Shown here piece after piece: positions 7,513 to 16,577 of a stretch of DNA of 64,000 nt. Below the pieces are notes generated by a model. It was not told where the DNA came from, did no database searches, and saw only the letters and a list, made by a program, of their open reading frames with translations. Every line of letters begins with the position of its first letter. Position 1 is the first letter of the stretch. The stretch is from Betaproteobacteria bacterium (GTDB lineage Bacteria; Pseudomonadota; Gammaproteobacteria; Burkholderiales; Burkholderiaceae_C): positions 248,001-312,000 of the forward strand of contig JADIZZ010000004.1 of NCBI GenBank assembly GCA_016704535.1, read 5' to 3'. The translations under genes were made by a program, and so were the position numbers.

Positions 7513-8171
7513 TCTGCGTCCCCGCCGATGCGGTAGCCCATGCCCCGCACGGTCTGCACCAGTTCTCGCCCGAGCTTGCGGCGCAGGCTGGAGACATGCA
7601 CCTCCACCGCGTTGCTGGCCAGCACGCTGTCGAAGCCCAGCACCAGGCTTTCCAGTTCGGCCTTGCCGACGATGCGGCCGGCGCGCAGCGCCAGCGCCTC
7701 CAGCACGGCCCACTCACGCGCGGTCAGCTCCGCACGTTCGCCTTCGCGCCAGGCACAGCGCGCCTCCAGGTCGACCGTCACGTCGCCGAAAGTCACGCGA
7801 GCGCCGGCGGCACCGGCGCTGCGGCGGCACACGGCACGCAATCGGGCCGACAGCTCTTCCGGCGCGAAGGGCTTCACCAGGTAGTCGTCGGCGCCGCCGT
7901 CCAGTCCGAGCAGACGGTCCTGCAACTGGTCGCGCGCGGTCAGCATCAAGGCCGGCGTCGTGTCGCCGCGGCGGCGCTGGCCGCGCAGCCAGTCCAGGCC
8001 GGAACCGTCGGGCAGCTGCCAGTCGACGAGCCAGGCATCGAAGGGCTCGCCGCGGTAGGCCTCGGTGGCGCCCAGGCAGCGCGCCCAGTCGACGACGTGG
8101 CCTTCGGCGCGCAGGTAGTCGCGCAGGCCCTCGCCCAGCAGTTCGTCGTCTTCGATCAGCAGCAGTCGCAT
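7509..8171 (-). CDS. OmpR/PmrA-like response regulator
   Basis: A 220-residue regulator. The receiver has the acidic pair in LLLIEDDE, phospho-acceptor Asp in LVDWQLPDGSG (about residue 50), Thr in LMLTARD and Lys in YLVKPF. The C-terminal winged helix contains LTAREWAVLEALALR and the recognition segment NAVEVHVSSLRRKLG. This is the PmrA/QseB/BasR subgroup of OmpR-type regulators. It heads the minus-strand operon (regulator, kinase, dgkA) and diverges from the phosphoethanolamine transferase gene with 100 nt between. A direct repeat of the PmrA-box type lies in that interval, so it probably activates the transferase gene and perhaps itself. Confidence 0.93.
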   Translation of the reverse strand: MRLLLIEDDELLGEGLRDYLRAEGHVVDWARCLGATEAYRGEPFDAWLVDWQLPDGSGLDWLRGQRRRGDTTPALMLTARDQLQDRLLGLDGGADDYLVKPFAPEELSARLRAVCRRSAGAAGARVTFGDVTVDLEARCAWREGERAELTAREWAVLEALALRAGRIVGKAELESLVLGFDSVLASNAVEVHVSSLRRKLGRELVQTVRGMGYRIGGDAE

Positions 8172-8230
8172 GTCGGTGGCTCACGCCAGCGGCGCGGGCT
8201 GCCACGGTAGCACCACCTGGCGCGAGGCTT

Positions 8231-8265
8231 CTTCAGGTCACCTTCAGGGCGGGCGTGCTGAATAT
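8231..8265 (+). promoter_or_regulatory. PmrA-box-like direct repeat and -10 of the eptA-type gene
   Basis: Two identical half-sites CTTCAG at 8231-8236 and 8242-8247 are separated by 5 nt (GTCAC), the 6-5-6 geometry of PmrA/QseB boxes. A -10-like GAATAT lies at 8260-8265, so the second half-site covers the -35 position, as expected for activation by an OmpR-family regulator. The -10 ends only 6 nt before the ATG at 8272 and there is no Shine-Dalgarno, so the mRNA is predicted to be leaderless or nearly so. Confidence 0.6.
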
Positions 8266-8271
8266 CCTTCG

Positions 8272-10041
8272 ATGCAATCCCTATTCCTCTGGCGTCCGCG
8301 CGCGGCAGTCCACGGCGCGGACGAGCCCGAAAGCCGCACCAGCGGTTTCGGGGCCAGCGTGGAACAGCTGATGTGGGCCGCCAGCCTGTTCTGGGCGCTG
8401 GCCGCCAACCGGCTGTTCTTCGGGGCCGCGCTCAAGGACCGGCTGCTGACCGAGCCCGCCACCTGGACCTTTGCGCTGGCGCTGCTGGTGATGCTGACCG
8501 CGCTGCACTACCTGCTGCTGTCGCTGGTGTGCACACGCTACAGCGTCAAGCCCGTGCTGGCCGTGCTGCTGGTGGGCACGGCCCTCGCCACGCATTTCAT
8601 GCAGTCCTACGGGGTCTACCTCGACCCCTCGATGATGCGCAACGTGCTGCGCACCGACGTGGCCGAGGCGCGCGAACTCTTCTCGTGGACGCTGCTGCCG
8701 CACCTGCTGCTCTATGCCGTGCTGCCGCTGATGCTGCTGTGGCGCGTGCGCGTGCGGCCGCGGCGCTGGACGCGCGCCGTCGGGCTGCGCCTGGCCACCA
8801 TGGGGGCTGCGCTGGCCGTGCTGGTGGGCACGCTGATGCTCGTCTTCCAGCCCTTCGCGTCGATGATGCGCAACCACAAGGAGATGCGCTACCTGGCCAC
8901 GCCGGCCAACTACATGTGGTCCATCGGCGCCGTGGCCGCCGCCCAGGCCAAGGGCGCCGCCAAGCCACGCGAGCCCATCGGCCTGGATGCCGCCCCCGGC
9001 CCCGACTTCCGCGCCCGCAGCAAGCCGCTGGTGGTGGTGCTGGTGGTGGGCGAGACGGCACGCGCTGCGAACTGGGGCCTGAACGGCTATGCACGCCAGA
9101 CCACGCCCGAACTCGCCGCGCTGAGCGCCCGCAACGGCCAGCCCGGCGCCGGCACGCTGCTGAACTTCACCGACGTCACTGCCTGCGGCACCAACACCGA
9201 GGTCTCGCTGCCCTGCATGTTCGCGCCGGTGGGCCGGCGCGACTACGACGAAAGCAGCGTGCGCGGTCGCGAGTCGCTGCTGCACGTGGCCGCACGCGCC
9301 GGCGTGGCCGTGCACTGGCGTGACAACCAGTCGGGCTGCAAGGGGGTCTGCGAAGGCCTGCCGCAGGACGAGGTGAGCTCGCTGAAGCTGCCCGGCCTGT
9401 GCCAGGACGGGCGCTGCCTGGACGAGGGCCTGCTCGCCGGCCTTGACGAGCGCCTGGCCGCGTTGGCCCGCCCCGCCGGCCCGGCCCACCGTGCGCCGGA
9501 GGCGCCTGCGCCCACGCAGTTGCTGGTGCTGCACACGCTGGGCAATCACGGCCCGTCCTACTTCCGTCGCTACCCGCCTGCCTTCGCGCGCTTCCAGCCC
9601 ACCTGCAACTTCGACGACCTGCAGAAGTGCAGCCGCGAGGAGATCGTCAACGCCTACGACAACGCGCTGCTCTACACCGACCACGTGCTCGTCAGCCTGG
9701 TGGCCAAGTTGCAGGCGGCGTCGGCCAGCGTCGACAGCGCCGTGCTCTACGTGTCCGACCACGGCGAGTCGCTGGGCGAGAGCAACCTCTTCCTGCACGG
9801 CCTGCCCTATGCCATCGCGCCCGACCTGCAGAAGCGCGTGCCGATGACGCTATGGTTCAGCCCCGGCACGACCGCGGCGCTGCGCCTGGACACTGCCTGC
9901 CTGGGCCGGCGCACGGCCCAGCCTTTCGCGCACGACCACCTCTTCCACACGTTGCTGGGCTTGCTGGACGTGAAGACAGCCCTCTACGAGCCGCCCTTCG
10001 ACTTGGCGCAAGGCTGCCGCAGCAGCGAGGCAATGCATTGA
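8272..10041 (+). CDS. eptA: Lipid A phosphoethanolamine transferase
   Basis: A 589-residue EptA/PmrC-type enzyme that transfers phosphoethanolamine from phosphatidylethanolamine to lipid A in the outer leaflet of the inner membrane, lowering surface charge and giving polymyxin resistance. About five N-terminal helices span residues 35-205. The sulfatase-fold periplasmic domain follows, with VVGETARAANW, the nucleophile Thr region NFTDVTACGTNTEVSLPCMF, HTLGNHGPSYFRRYP, and the metal site VSDHGESLGE. The N-terminus has about 35 extra hydrophilic residues compared with typical members. ATG 8272 lies just after a PmrA-like promoter. It is followed by a PAP2 phosphatase overlapping its stop. The family is certain; lipid A rather than another acceptor is inferred from the regulator. 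Confidence 0.9.
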   Translation: MQSLFLWRPRAAVHGADEPESRTSGFGASVEQLMWAASLFWALAANRLFFGAALKDRLLTEPATWTFALALLVMLTALHYLLLSLVCTRYSVKPVLAVLLVGTALATHFMQSYGVYLDPSMMRNVLRTDVAEARELFSWTLLPHLLLYAVLPLMLLWRVRVRPRRWTRAVGLRLATMGAALAVLVGTLMLVFQPFASMMRNHKEMRYLATPANYMWSIGAVAAAQAKGAAKPREPIGLDAAPGPDFRARSKPLVVVLVVGETARAANWGLNGYARQTTPELAALSARNGQPGAGTLLNFTDVTACGTNTEVSLPCMFAPVGRRDYDESSVRGRESLLHVAARAGVAVHWRDNQSGCKGVCEGLPQDEVSSLKLPGLCQDGRCLDEGLLAGLDERLAALARPAGPAHRAPEAPAPTQLLVLHTLGNHGPSYFRRYPPAFARFQPTCNFDDLQKCSREEIVNAYDNALLYTDHVLVSLVAKLQAASASVDSAVLYVSDHGESLGESNLFLHGLPYAIAPDLQKRVPMTLWFSPGTTAALRLDTACLGRRTAQPFAHDHLFHTLLGLLDVKTALYEPPFDLAQGCRSSEAMH

Positions 10042-10793
10042 AGTCGAAGACCCGAGCAGTCGGGCCGCTGGTGATCGGCATCGAGCACGCCGTCGCGACG
10101 CCCCCCGCGCCGTGGCGCCTGATGCAGGCGCTACGCCGTGACGGCCCCAGCACCCTGGCCACGCTGCTGGCACTGTTGGCCTGGGACGCCAGCGGCGCCG
10201 ACCTGGCGGCCGCGCGGCTCTTCGGCAACGCCCACGGTTTCGCCTGGCGCGACAGCTTCTGGACGAGCACGCTGCTGCACGACGGCGGCCGCATCGCGGC
10301 CTGGGTGCTGCTGGCGCTGCTGGTGGCCGCGGCGCTGCGCGCCGGCGCCGAGACGGCGGCGCAGCCGGGCCGCGCCACACGCTGGCGCTGGATCGCCGTG
10401 ATGCTGGCGGGCGTGGTGGCGGTGCCGGCGCTCAAGCGTCTGTCGCTGACCAGCTGCCCCTGGGACCTGGCCGAGTTCGGCGGCGTGGCGCATTACGTCT
10501 CGCACTGGGTGTCAGGCCTCAATGACGGGGGCGCCGGGCACTGTTTCCCCTCGGGTCACGCCGTGGCGGCTTTTGCCTTCCTGGGCCTGTACTTCCAGTG
10601 GCGCGACCTGAACCCGCGGCGCGCCCGCGTCTGGCTGCTGGGCGTGCTGGGGGCCGGGCTGGTCTTCGGCGGCGCGCAGCTCGTGCGCGGAGCGCATTAC
10701 CCCAGCCACACGCTGTGGACGGCCTGGCTGTGCTGGGCGCTGTGCGCCACGGCGGCGGCGGTGTTTGGCGCAGGGCGGTCACGCCCGGTCTGA
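10038..10793 (+). CDS. PAP2-family membrane phosphatase
   Basis: An acid phosphatase-type integral membrane enzyme (251 residues from TTG) that dephosphorylates lipid pyrophosphates or phosphates. The catalytic parts are KRLSLTSCPWDL, then GHCFPSGHA (central Ser-Gly-His) and QLVRGAHYPSHTLW (final His). The last motif has His-Thr-Leu-Trp where many PAP2 enzymes have Asp, as in the subgroup that includes lipid A-modifying and LpxT-like members. I take TTG 10038, which overlaps the transferase stop as TTGA and has GCGAGG seven nt upstream; ATG 10122 is a shorter alternative. Coupling to the eptA-type gene suggests action on lipid A or undecaprenyl pyrophosphate. Confidence 0.82.
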   Translation: MKSKTRAVGPLVIGIEHAVATPPAPWRLMQALRRDGPSTLATLLALLAWDASGADLAAARLFGNAHGFAWRDSFWTSTLLHDGGRIAAWVLLALLVAAALRAGAETAAQPGRATRWRWIAVMLAGVVAVPALKRLSLTSCPWDLAEFGGVAHYVSHWVSGLNDGGAGHCFPSGHAVAAFAFLGLYFQWRDLNPRRARVWLLGVLGAGLVFGGAQLVRGAHYPSHTLWTAWLCWALCATAAAVFGAGRSRPV

Positions 10794-10910
10794 AGCGTCG
10801 GCCCGAACGGCCGGGAGATCAGACGGCAACAGGGCCAGGCTGCGACCACGGCCGCTGGCACGCACAATCGGCGCCGCAAGCCACCACGCGCCCGGCAGGG
10901 CGACCGCGCC

Positions 10911-11396
10911 ATGAGCAGCCCCCAACATCCCACCCCGGCCCCGCGCTGGCAGCACGACGGCGTGCGCGTCGTGCCCGGCAACCAGCTCGACGCCAACACC
11001 GCGCAGACGCCGGGCATGGACCGCAAGGCGGCCATCAACTTCGCGCGCGTCGGAGCGCAGAAGCTGTGGGCCGGCACCGTGCACATCCACCCCGACGCCA
11101 AGACCGGCGCCCACCACCACGGTGCGCTGGAAAGCGTGATCTACGTGATCAAGGGCCGCGCCCGCATGCGCTGGGGCGAGAAGCTCGAATTCACCGCCGA
11201 GGCCGGCCCCGGTGACTTCATCTACGTGCCGCCCTGGGTGCCGCACCAGGAGATCAACGCCAGTGCCACCGAGACGCTGGAGTGCGTGCTGTGCCGCAGC
11301 GACGGCGAGGCGGTGGCCGTGAACCTGGACATCGAACCGGTGGAGAAGCCGCAGACCGTGGCCTGGGTCGATCCCACGCACCCGGCCCCGCGTTGA
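10911..11396 (+). CDS. Cupin-domain protein
   Basis: A 161-residue single-domain cupin (beta barrel). The first metal motif is visible as HPDAKTGAHHHGALESVIYVIKG near residues 63-85, with the HHH cluster and Glu expected for metal binding. The second motif is GDFIYVPPWVPHQEIN near 101-116. The two motifs enclose a typical strand region (RARMRWGEKLEF). Such proteins include dioxygenases, isomerases and small-molecule-binding proteins, and the sequence does not decide between them. It lies 13 nt upstream of the glycerate 2-kinase gene and is probably co-transcribed with it. Confidence 0.85.
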   Translation: MSSPQHPTPAPRWQHDGVRVVPGNQLDANTAQTPGMDRKAAINFARVGAQKLWAGTVHIHPDAKTGAHHHGALESVIYVIKGRARMRWGEKLEFTAEAGPGDFIYVPPWVPHQEINASATETLECVLCRSDGEAVAVNLDIEPVEKPQTVAWVDPTHPAPR

Positions 11397-11409
11397 AAGG
11401 CCACGCCCG

Positions 11410-12750
11410 ATGACGAACCTCGCCGACCCGCGCGCCTTCCTGCGCAGCCTTTACGACGCCGCCGTACAGCGTGCGCTACCGGCCCACAACACCGCCGCGC
11501 ACCTGCCAACGCCGCCCGCCATCTCGGGCCCGCAACGTGGCCGCACGCTGGTGTTGGGCGCCGGCAAGGCCGGGGGGGCCATGGCCGCCGCAGTGGACGC
11601 GCTGTGGCCCGCCGACGCCCCGCTGTCGGGCCTGGTCGTCACACGGTATGAGCATGTCCCGCCGGCCTACAAGGCACGGCCGGGCCGCATCGAGGTGGTG
11701 GAAGCGCGGCACCCAGTGCCCGACGAAGCCGGCCGTCGCGCTGCGCAGCGCATTGCCGAACTCGCGCGCGGCCTGACGGCGCACGACCTGGTGCTGTGTC
11801 TGGTCAGCGGCGGCGGCTCGGCGCTGCTCTCGCTGCCCGCGCCGGGGCTGACGCTGGAAGACAAGCAGGCCATCAACCAGGCGCTGCTGAAGAGCGGCGC
11901 GGCCATCGACGAGATGAACTGCGTGCGCAAGCACCTCAGCGCCATCAAGGGCGGGCGGCTGGCCGCGATGTGCGCGCCGGCACGCGTGGTGACGCTGCTG
12001 ATCAGCGACGTGCCGGGCGACGCACCCGAAGTCATCGCCAGCGGCCCCACGGTGGCCGACGGCACGACCTGCGCCGACGCCGTGGCCATCTGCCGGCGCT
12101 ATGGCATCGAGCTGCCACCGGCGGCGCGCGCCGGGCTGGAAAGCGGGGCCTTCGAGACACCGAAGCCCGGCGACGCGATCTTCTCGGGCCATGAAGTGCA
12201 CATGATCGCCACACCGCAGCAGAGCCTGGAGGCCGCAGCGGCCGTGGCGCGCGCTGCGGGCCTCTCGGCGCACATCCTCAGCGACGAGATGGAAGGCGAG
12301 AGCCGCGAGGTGGGCAAGGTCCACGCGGCGCTGGCGCGCGCGGTGGCGCGGCGCGACGCACCCTTCGCGCGGCCCTGCGTGATTCTCTCGGGCGGCGAGA
12401 CCACGGTCACCGTGAAGTCGAAAGGCGCGTCCGGACCCGGAGCCGGGCTGCCGCCCGGCCGTGGCGGCCGCGCCACCGAATTCCTGCTCGGCTGCGCCAT
12501 CGCGCTGCAGGGCGAGCCCGGCGTGCACGTGCTGGCCGCCGACACCGACGGCATCGACGGCATCGAGGACAACGCCGGCGCCATCGTCACGCCCAGCACG
12601 CTGGCGCGAGCGCAGGCCATGGGCATGAAGGCCGCCGAATACCTCGACCGCAACGACGCCTACAACTTCTTCCGGCCGCTGGGCGACCTGGTGACACCCG
12701 GGCCGACCTTCACCAACGTCAACGACTTCCGCGCGCTGCTGATTCTCTGA
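11410..12750 (+). CDS. ttuD: Glycerate 2-kinase (MOFRL family)
   Basis: A 446-residue class II glycerate 2-kinase, often annotated as hydroxypyruvate reductase TtuD. It phosphorylates D-glycerate to 2-phosphoglycerate in the tartrate/glyoxylate pathway. The N-terminal DUF4147 domain has LVLGAGKAGGAMAAAVD, the core has LCLVSGGGSALLSLP (about 133-147) and MNCVRKHLSAIKGGRLA, and the C-terminal MOFRL domain carries LSGGETTVTVKSKG, GRGGRATEFLLG, and DTDGIDG. Length and motifs are normal for the family. The kinase assignment is more reliable than the old reductase label. Start ATG 11410. Confidence 0.9.
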   Translation: MTNLADPRAFLRSLYDAAVQRALPAHNTAAHLPTPPAISGPQRGRTLVLGAGKAGGAMAAAVDALWPADAPLSGLVVTRYEHVPPAYKARPGRIEVVEARHPVPDEAGRRAAQRIAELARGLTAHDLVLCLVSGGGSALLSLPAPGLTLEDKQAINQALLKSGAAIDEMNCVRKHLSAIKGGRLAAMCAPARVVTLLISDVPGDAPEVIASGPTVADGTTCADAVAICRRYGIELPPAARAGLESGAFETPKPGDAIFSGHEVHMIATPQQSLEAAAAVARAAGLSAHILSDEMEGESREVGKVHAALARAVARRDAPFARPCVILSGGETTVTVKSKGASGPGAGLPPGRGGRATEFLLGCAIALQGEPGVHVLAADTDGIDGIEDNAGAIVTPSTLARAQAMGMKAAEYLDRNDAYNFFRPLGDLVTPGPTFTNVNDFRALLIL

Positions 12751-12803
12751 AGCGCCCCCTGCCACAGCGCCGAAGCGCGCGCCCTGCCTTCCCCTGGATC
12801 CCG

Positions 12804-13280
12804 ATGTACAAGACCCTGACTGCCACCGCCTGCGCATTGCTCGCCACCACCCTGCTCACCACCGGCTGCAGCGAAAGCGCCAAGGACACCCACCCGCAGC
12901 AGTTGCTGACCAAGCGCAAGGCCGTGTTCAAGCAGTTCACCGGCGCGCTGGAGCCGCTGGGCCTGATGGCCCGTGACCGCAAGCCCTGGGATGCCGCCGC
13001 CTTCAAGGCCGGCGCGCTGGAACTGCAGCGCCTGTCTACCCTGCCCTGGCCCTACTTCACCGCCGACGGCAATTACCCGCCCACCCGTGCCAAGCCAGCC
13101 GTGTGGGACAAGCCGGCCGAGTTCAAGCAGGCGCAGGACGACTACCTGGCCGCCGTGGCGGCCCTGCTGACTGCTGCCGAGCGCGGCGGGGCCGATTCCG
13201 GGCGCCCGGCCGTCGAGCAGGTTGAAAAGGCGTGCAAGTCCTGCCACGACCGCTTCCGAAACGCCGCGCCGGGCAGCTGA
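12804..13280 (+). CDS. Cytochrome c'-like protein
   Basis: A 158-residue secreted mono-heme cytochrome of the c' (class II) family. The N-terminus is a signal peptide with a possible lipobox LLTTGC (Cys22), so it may be a lipoprotein. The body is helical, and the heme motif CKSCHDRFR lies near the C-terminus (about residues 144-152), as in cytochrome c'. Conserved aromatic patches WPYFTADGNYPP and KPAVWDKPAEFKQA fit the family. Cytochromes c' bind NO and other gases or move electrons in the periplasm; the specific role here is unknown. It stands 53 nt after the glycerate kinase and ahead of tal. Confidence 0.85.
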   Translation: MYKTLTATACALLATTLLTTGCSESAKDTHPQQLLTKRKAVFKQFTGALEPLGLMARDRKPWDAAAFKAGALELQRLSTLPWPYFTADGNYPPTRAKPAVWDKPAEFKQAQDDYLAAVAALLTAAERGGADSGRPAVEQVEKACKSCHDRFRNAAPGS

Positions 13281-13405
13281 GTCCGTGCCGAACCCGGCGG
13301 GGGCGCAGCGCCTGCCGCTGCGAAGGTGGCCGGCGCATGCAGGCGGCTCGGGTCTAATGCACGCTGGACAGCAGCCCGCCGTGTTCGCACCCCCCACCCC
13401 GCGCC

Positions 13406-14359
13406 ATGAACCAGCTCGAGCAGCTCAAGCAGCACACCACCGTTGTCGCCGACACCGGCAACTTCCACCAGCTGGCCGCCTTCGCGCCGCAGGACGCCAC
13501 CACCAACCCCAGCCTGATCCTGAAGGCCGTGCTGCAGCCCGAGTACGCGCCGCTGCTGTCGGAGACGGTCGCGCAGCTGCGCCACGCGCCGCTGGAGACC
13601 ATCGTCGACGCCGTGCTGGTGCGTTTCGGCGGCGAGATCCTGAAAATCGTGCCCGGCCGCGTCAGCACCGAGGTCGACGCGCGGCTGTCCTTCGACACCG
13701 CGGCGACGGTGGCGCGGGCGCAGCGCCTGATCGGCCTGTACGAAGCCGCGGGCTACGCACGTGAACGCGTGCTGATCAAGATCGCCGCCACCTGGGAAGG
13801 CATAGGCGCTGCGGAACAGCTGGAACGTGAAGGCATCCGCTGCAACCTGACCCTGCTCTTCGCCTTCTGCCAGGCAGTGGCTTGCGGCGACGCCGGCGTG
13901 CGGCTGATCAGCCCCTTCGTCGGCCGCATCCACGACTGGCACAAGCGGCAGGCCGGCGCGGCCTGGGACGACGCTGCGCGCAGCGGCGTGAACGACCCGG
14001 GCGTGCAGAGCGTGACCGCCATCTTCGACCACTACAAGCGTCACGGCATCACGACACAGGTGATGGGCGCCAGCTTCCGCAACACCGGGCAGATCGTGTC
14101 GCTGGCCGGCTGCGACCTGCTGACCATCAGCCCCGAACTGCTGGCTGCGCTGCAGGCCAGCGACGCGCCCGTGCCCCGCGTGCTGGACGCCGACGCGGCA
14201 CGCAAGCTCGACCTGCCCGCCGTGCACCACGACGAGCGCAGTTTCCGTTGGGCGCTGAACGAGGACGCCATGGCCACCGAGAAGTTGGCCGAAGGCATCC
14301 GCGCCTTCGCGACCGACGCCGCGAAGCTGGACCGATTGATCGAGGAGGCCCGCCGATGA
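13406..14359 (+). CDS. tal: Transaldolase
   Basis: A 317-residue class I transaldolase of the TalB type, exchanging a dihydroxyacetone unit between sedoheptulose 7-phosphate and glyceraldehyde 3-phosphate in the non-oxidative pentose phosphate pathway. N-terminal MNQLEQLKQHTTVVADTG and DATTNPSLILKA are the family signature. The Schiff-base Lys lies in VLIKIAATWEGI (about residue 129). The C-terminal parts GASFRNTGQI and LAGCDLLTISP are intact. The stop overlaps the pgi start as ATGA, so the two sugar-phosphate enzymes are translationally coupled. Confidence 0.96.
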   Translation: MNQLEQLKQHTTVVADTGNFHQLAAFAPQDATTNPSLILKAVLQPEYAPLLSETVAQLRHAPLETIVDAVLVRFGGEILKIVPGRVSTEVDARLSFDTAATVARAQRLIGLYEAAGYARERVLIKIAATWEGIGAAEQLEREGIRCNLTLLFAFCQAVACGDAGVRLISPFVGRIHDWHKRQAGAAWDDAARSGVNDPGVQSVTAIFDHYKRHGITTQVMGASFRNTGQIVSLAGCDLLTISPELLAALQASDAPVPRVLDADAARKLDLPAVHHDERSFRWALNEDAMATEKLAEGIRAFATDAAKLDRLIEEARR

Positions 14360-15939
14360 CCGCCTGCACCGACACCGCCGCCTGGGCCGCACTGCAAGGC
14401 CACTTCGAAGCCCACGGTCGCAGCCTCGACCTGCGCGAGGCCTTCGCCCGCGACGCGGGACGGTTGGCCGCACTGACCTTCGAGGCACCGGAGGTTTACG
14501 CCGACCTCAGCAAGAACCTGCTCGACACCGCCACGCTGCGTTTCCTGCTCGACCTGGCGCGTGAACGCGGCGTCGAGGCCCGGCGTGACGCGATGTTCCG
14601 CGGCGACGCCGTCAACAGCACCGAAGGCCGCGCCGTGCTGCACACCGCGCTGCGCGCGCCGCCCGGCACCGCCCCCTTCGGCACCGAGGTGCACGACGTG
14701 CTCGAGGCCATGCTCGACCACGCCGAGAACGTGCGCAAGGACTGGACCATCACCGACGTCGTCAACATCGGCATCGGCGGCAGCGACCTCGGCCCGCAGA
14801 TGGTGGTGAAAGCCCTGGACGCCTACACCCAGGCCGGCCAGCGCCTGCATTTCGTGAGCAACATCGACGGCCACGACCTGATGCCGCTGCTGGACCGGCT
14901 GCAGGCCAACAAGACGCTGTTCATCATCGCCAGCAAGACCTTCACGACGCAGGAGACGATGGCCAACGCGCACGCCGCGCGCGACTGGTTCCTGAGCCAG
15001 GGCGGGCAGCACATCGAGCGCCACTTCATCGCCACCACGACCAACGTCGAGGCCGCGGCGGCTTTCGGCATCCACACCACCTTCGGCTTCTGGGACTGGG
15101 TGGGCGGCCGCTACTCGCTGTGGAGCGCCATCGGGCTGCCGATTGCCATCGCCGTGGGCGCCGAGCGTTTCCGCGAACTGCTGGCCGGCGCCCATGCGAT
15201 GGACCGCCACTTCGCCGAGACGGCCGCCGAGCGCAACCTGCCGCTGCTGCTGGGGTTGCTGGACGTCTGGTACCGCAACTTCCACGGCTTCACGAGCCGC
15301 AGCGTGGCGCCCTACCACCAGGGCCTGGCGCGGCTGCCGGCCTACCTGCAGCAGCTGGAGATGGAAAGCAACGGCAAGCGTGTCGACGAGGCCGGTCACG
15401 CGCTGCCCTTCGGCACCAGCCCGGTGGTCTGGGGCGAGCCCGGCACCAACGGCCAGCACGCCTACTTCCAGATGCTGCACCAGGGCACCGACGTGATCCC
15501 GGTCGAGTTCATCGCGGTGAAGACGCCGTCGCACACACAGGCCGAGCAGCACCGCAAGCTGCTGGCCAACTGCCTGGCGCAGAGCCAGGCGCTGATGCTG
15601 GGCAAGACCGCGGCCGAGGCCGCCACCGAAGCCGCGCCCACCGCCGCGCCGGACATCGACCCCGCCGTGCTGGCGCAGCACCGCAGCTTCCCCGGCAATC
15701 GCCCCAGCACCACCTTCGTGCTGGACGCGCTGACACCCCGTTCGCTGGGCGCGCTGATCGCCATGTACGAACACCGCGTGTTCACCAGTGGCGCGGTATG
15801 GGGCATCAACAGCTTCGACCAGTGGGGCGTGGAACTGGGCAAGGCGCTGGCCGGCGCGCTGCTGCCGCGGCTGAAGAGCGGCGATACGGCGGGGCTGGAC
15901 GCGTCCACCGCCGCGCTGCTGCAGCGCCTGCATTCGTGA
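14356..15939 (+). CDS. pgi: Glucose-6-phosphate isomerase
   Basis: A 527-residue phosphoglucose isomerase that interconverts glucose 6-phosphate and fructose 6-phosphate. Signature regions are present: NIGIGGSDLGPQMV (about 136-149), FGFWDWVGGRYSLWSAIGLP (about 237-256), the catalytic loop ESNGKRVDEAG, and GINSFDQWGVELGK near the C-terminus. ATG 14356 overlaps the tal stop by four nt. Its own stop overlaps the GTG of the HAD phosphatase gene, making a tal-pgi-HAD operon of sugar-phosphate metabolism. Length is normal. Confidence 0.96.
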   Translation: MTACTDTAAWAALQGHFEAHGRSLDLREAFARDAGRLAALTFEAPEVYADLSKNLLDTATLRFLLDLARERGVEARRDAMFRGDAVNSTEGRAVLHTALRAPPGTAPFGTEVHDVLEAMLDHAENVRKDWTITDVVNIGIGGSDLGPQMVVKALDAYTQAGQRLHFVSNIDGHDLMPLLDRLQANKTLFIIASKTFTTQETMANAHAARDWFLSQGGQHIERHFIATTTNVEAAAAFGIHTTFGFWDWVGGRYSLWSAIGLPIAIAVGAERFRELLAGAHAMDRHFAETAAERNLPLLLGLLDVWYRNFHGFTSRSVAPYHQGLARLPAYLQQLEMESNGKRVDEAGHALPFGTSPVVWGEPGTNGQHAYFQMLHQGTDVIPVEFIAVKTPSHTQAEQHRKLLANCLAQSQALMLGKTAAEAATEAAPTAAPDIDPAVLAQHRSFPGNRPSTTFVLDALTPRSLGALIAMYEHRVFTSGAVWGINSFDQWGVELGKALAGALLPRLKSGDTAGLDASTAALLQRLHS

Positions 15940-16577
15940 GAGGCGGCACCACGCACCCGGCATCCAGGCTGGTCTTCGACTTCGGCCGCGTCGTCTTCCG
16001 CTGGGAGCCCGAGGAACTGCTGCGCCAGCTGCTGCCGCAGCGCGCCCGCGACGCGGTCAGCGCCGCGCACTGGGTCGGGCAGGTCTTCCAGTCCTACGGC
16101 GGTGACTGGGGCGACTACGACCGCGGCGTGGTGGCGCCTGCCGAGCTGGCACAGCGCATCGCGGCGCGCACCGGGCTCACGGTGGCCGAGGCCCGGCGTG
16201 TCATCGACGCCGTGCCCGACGCGCTGCAGCCACTGCCCGCCAGCGTGGCCTGGCTGCAGCGCCTGCGTGATGCCGGGCAGCCCTTTTACTTCCTGTCGAA
16301 CATGCCAGCGCCGGTGGCCGAAACCCTGCTGGCGCGGCACAGCTTCATGGGCTGGTTCGACGACGGCGTGTTTTCATGCCGCGTGGGCCACAACAAGCCC
16401 GAGCCAGCGATCTACGAGGTTGCGGCCAGGCGCTTCGGGCACCCGGCGCAGGAACTCGTGTTCATGGACGATCACCTGCCCAACGTCGAAGCTGCACGCA
16501 GACTGGGTTGGCGCGCGCTGCAGTTTCACGACGCGACGCAGGCCGAGGCGGAGGTGCGCGCGGCGGGGTGGGTGTAG
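15936..16577 (+). CDS. HAD-family sugar phosphatase (YihX-like)
   Basis: A 213-residue HAD hydrolase. Motif I is the reduced DFGRVVFRW seen in YihX-type glucose-1-phosphatases (nucleophile Asp near residue 15), motif II is FLSNMPA, and motifs III/IV are GHNKPEPAIYE and FMDDHLPNV. The start is GTG 15936, overlapping the pgi stop as GTGA; no ATG lies before motif I. Position after tal and pgi suggests a sugar monophosphate substrate such as glucose 1-phosphate, by analogy only. Confidence 0.86.
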   Translation: MRGGTTHPASRLVFDFGRVVFRWEPEELLRQLLPQRARDAVSAAHWVGQVFQSYGGDWGDYDRGVVAPAELAQRIAARTGLTVAEARRVIDAVPDALQPLPASVAWLQRLRDAGQPFYFLSNMPAPVAETLLARHSFMGWFDDGVFSCRVGHNKPEPAIYEVAARRFGHPAQELVFMDDHLPNVEAARRLGWRALQFHDATQAEAEVRAAGWV

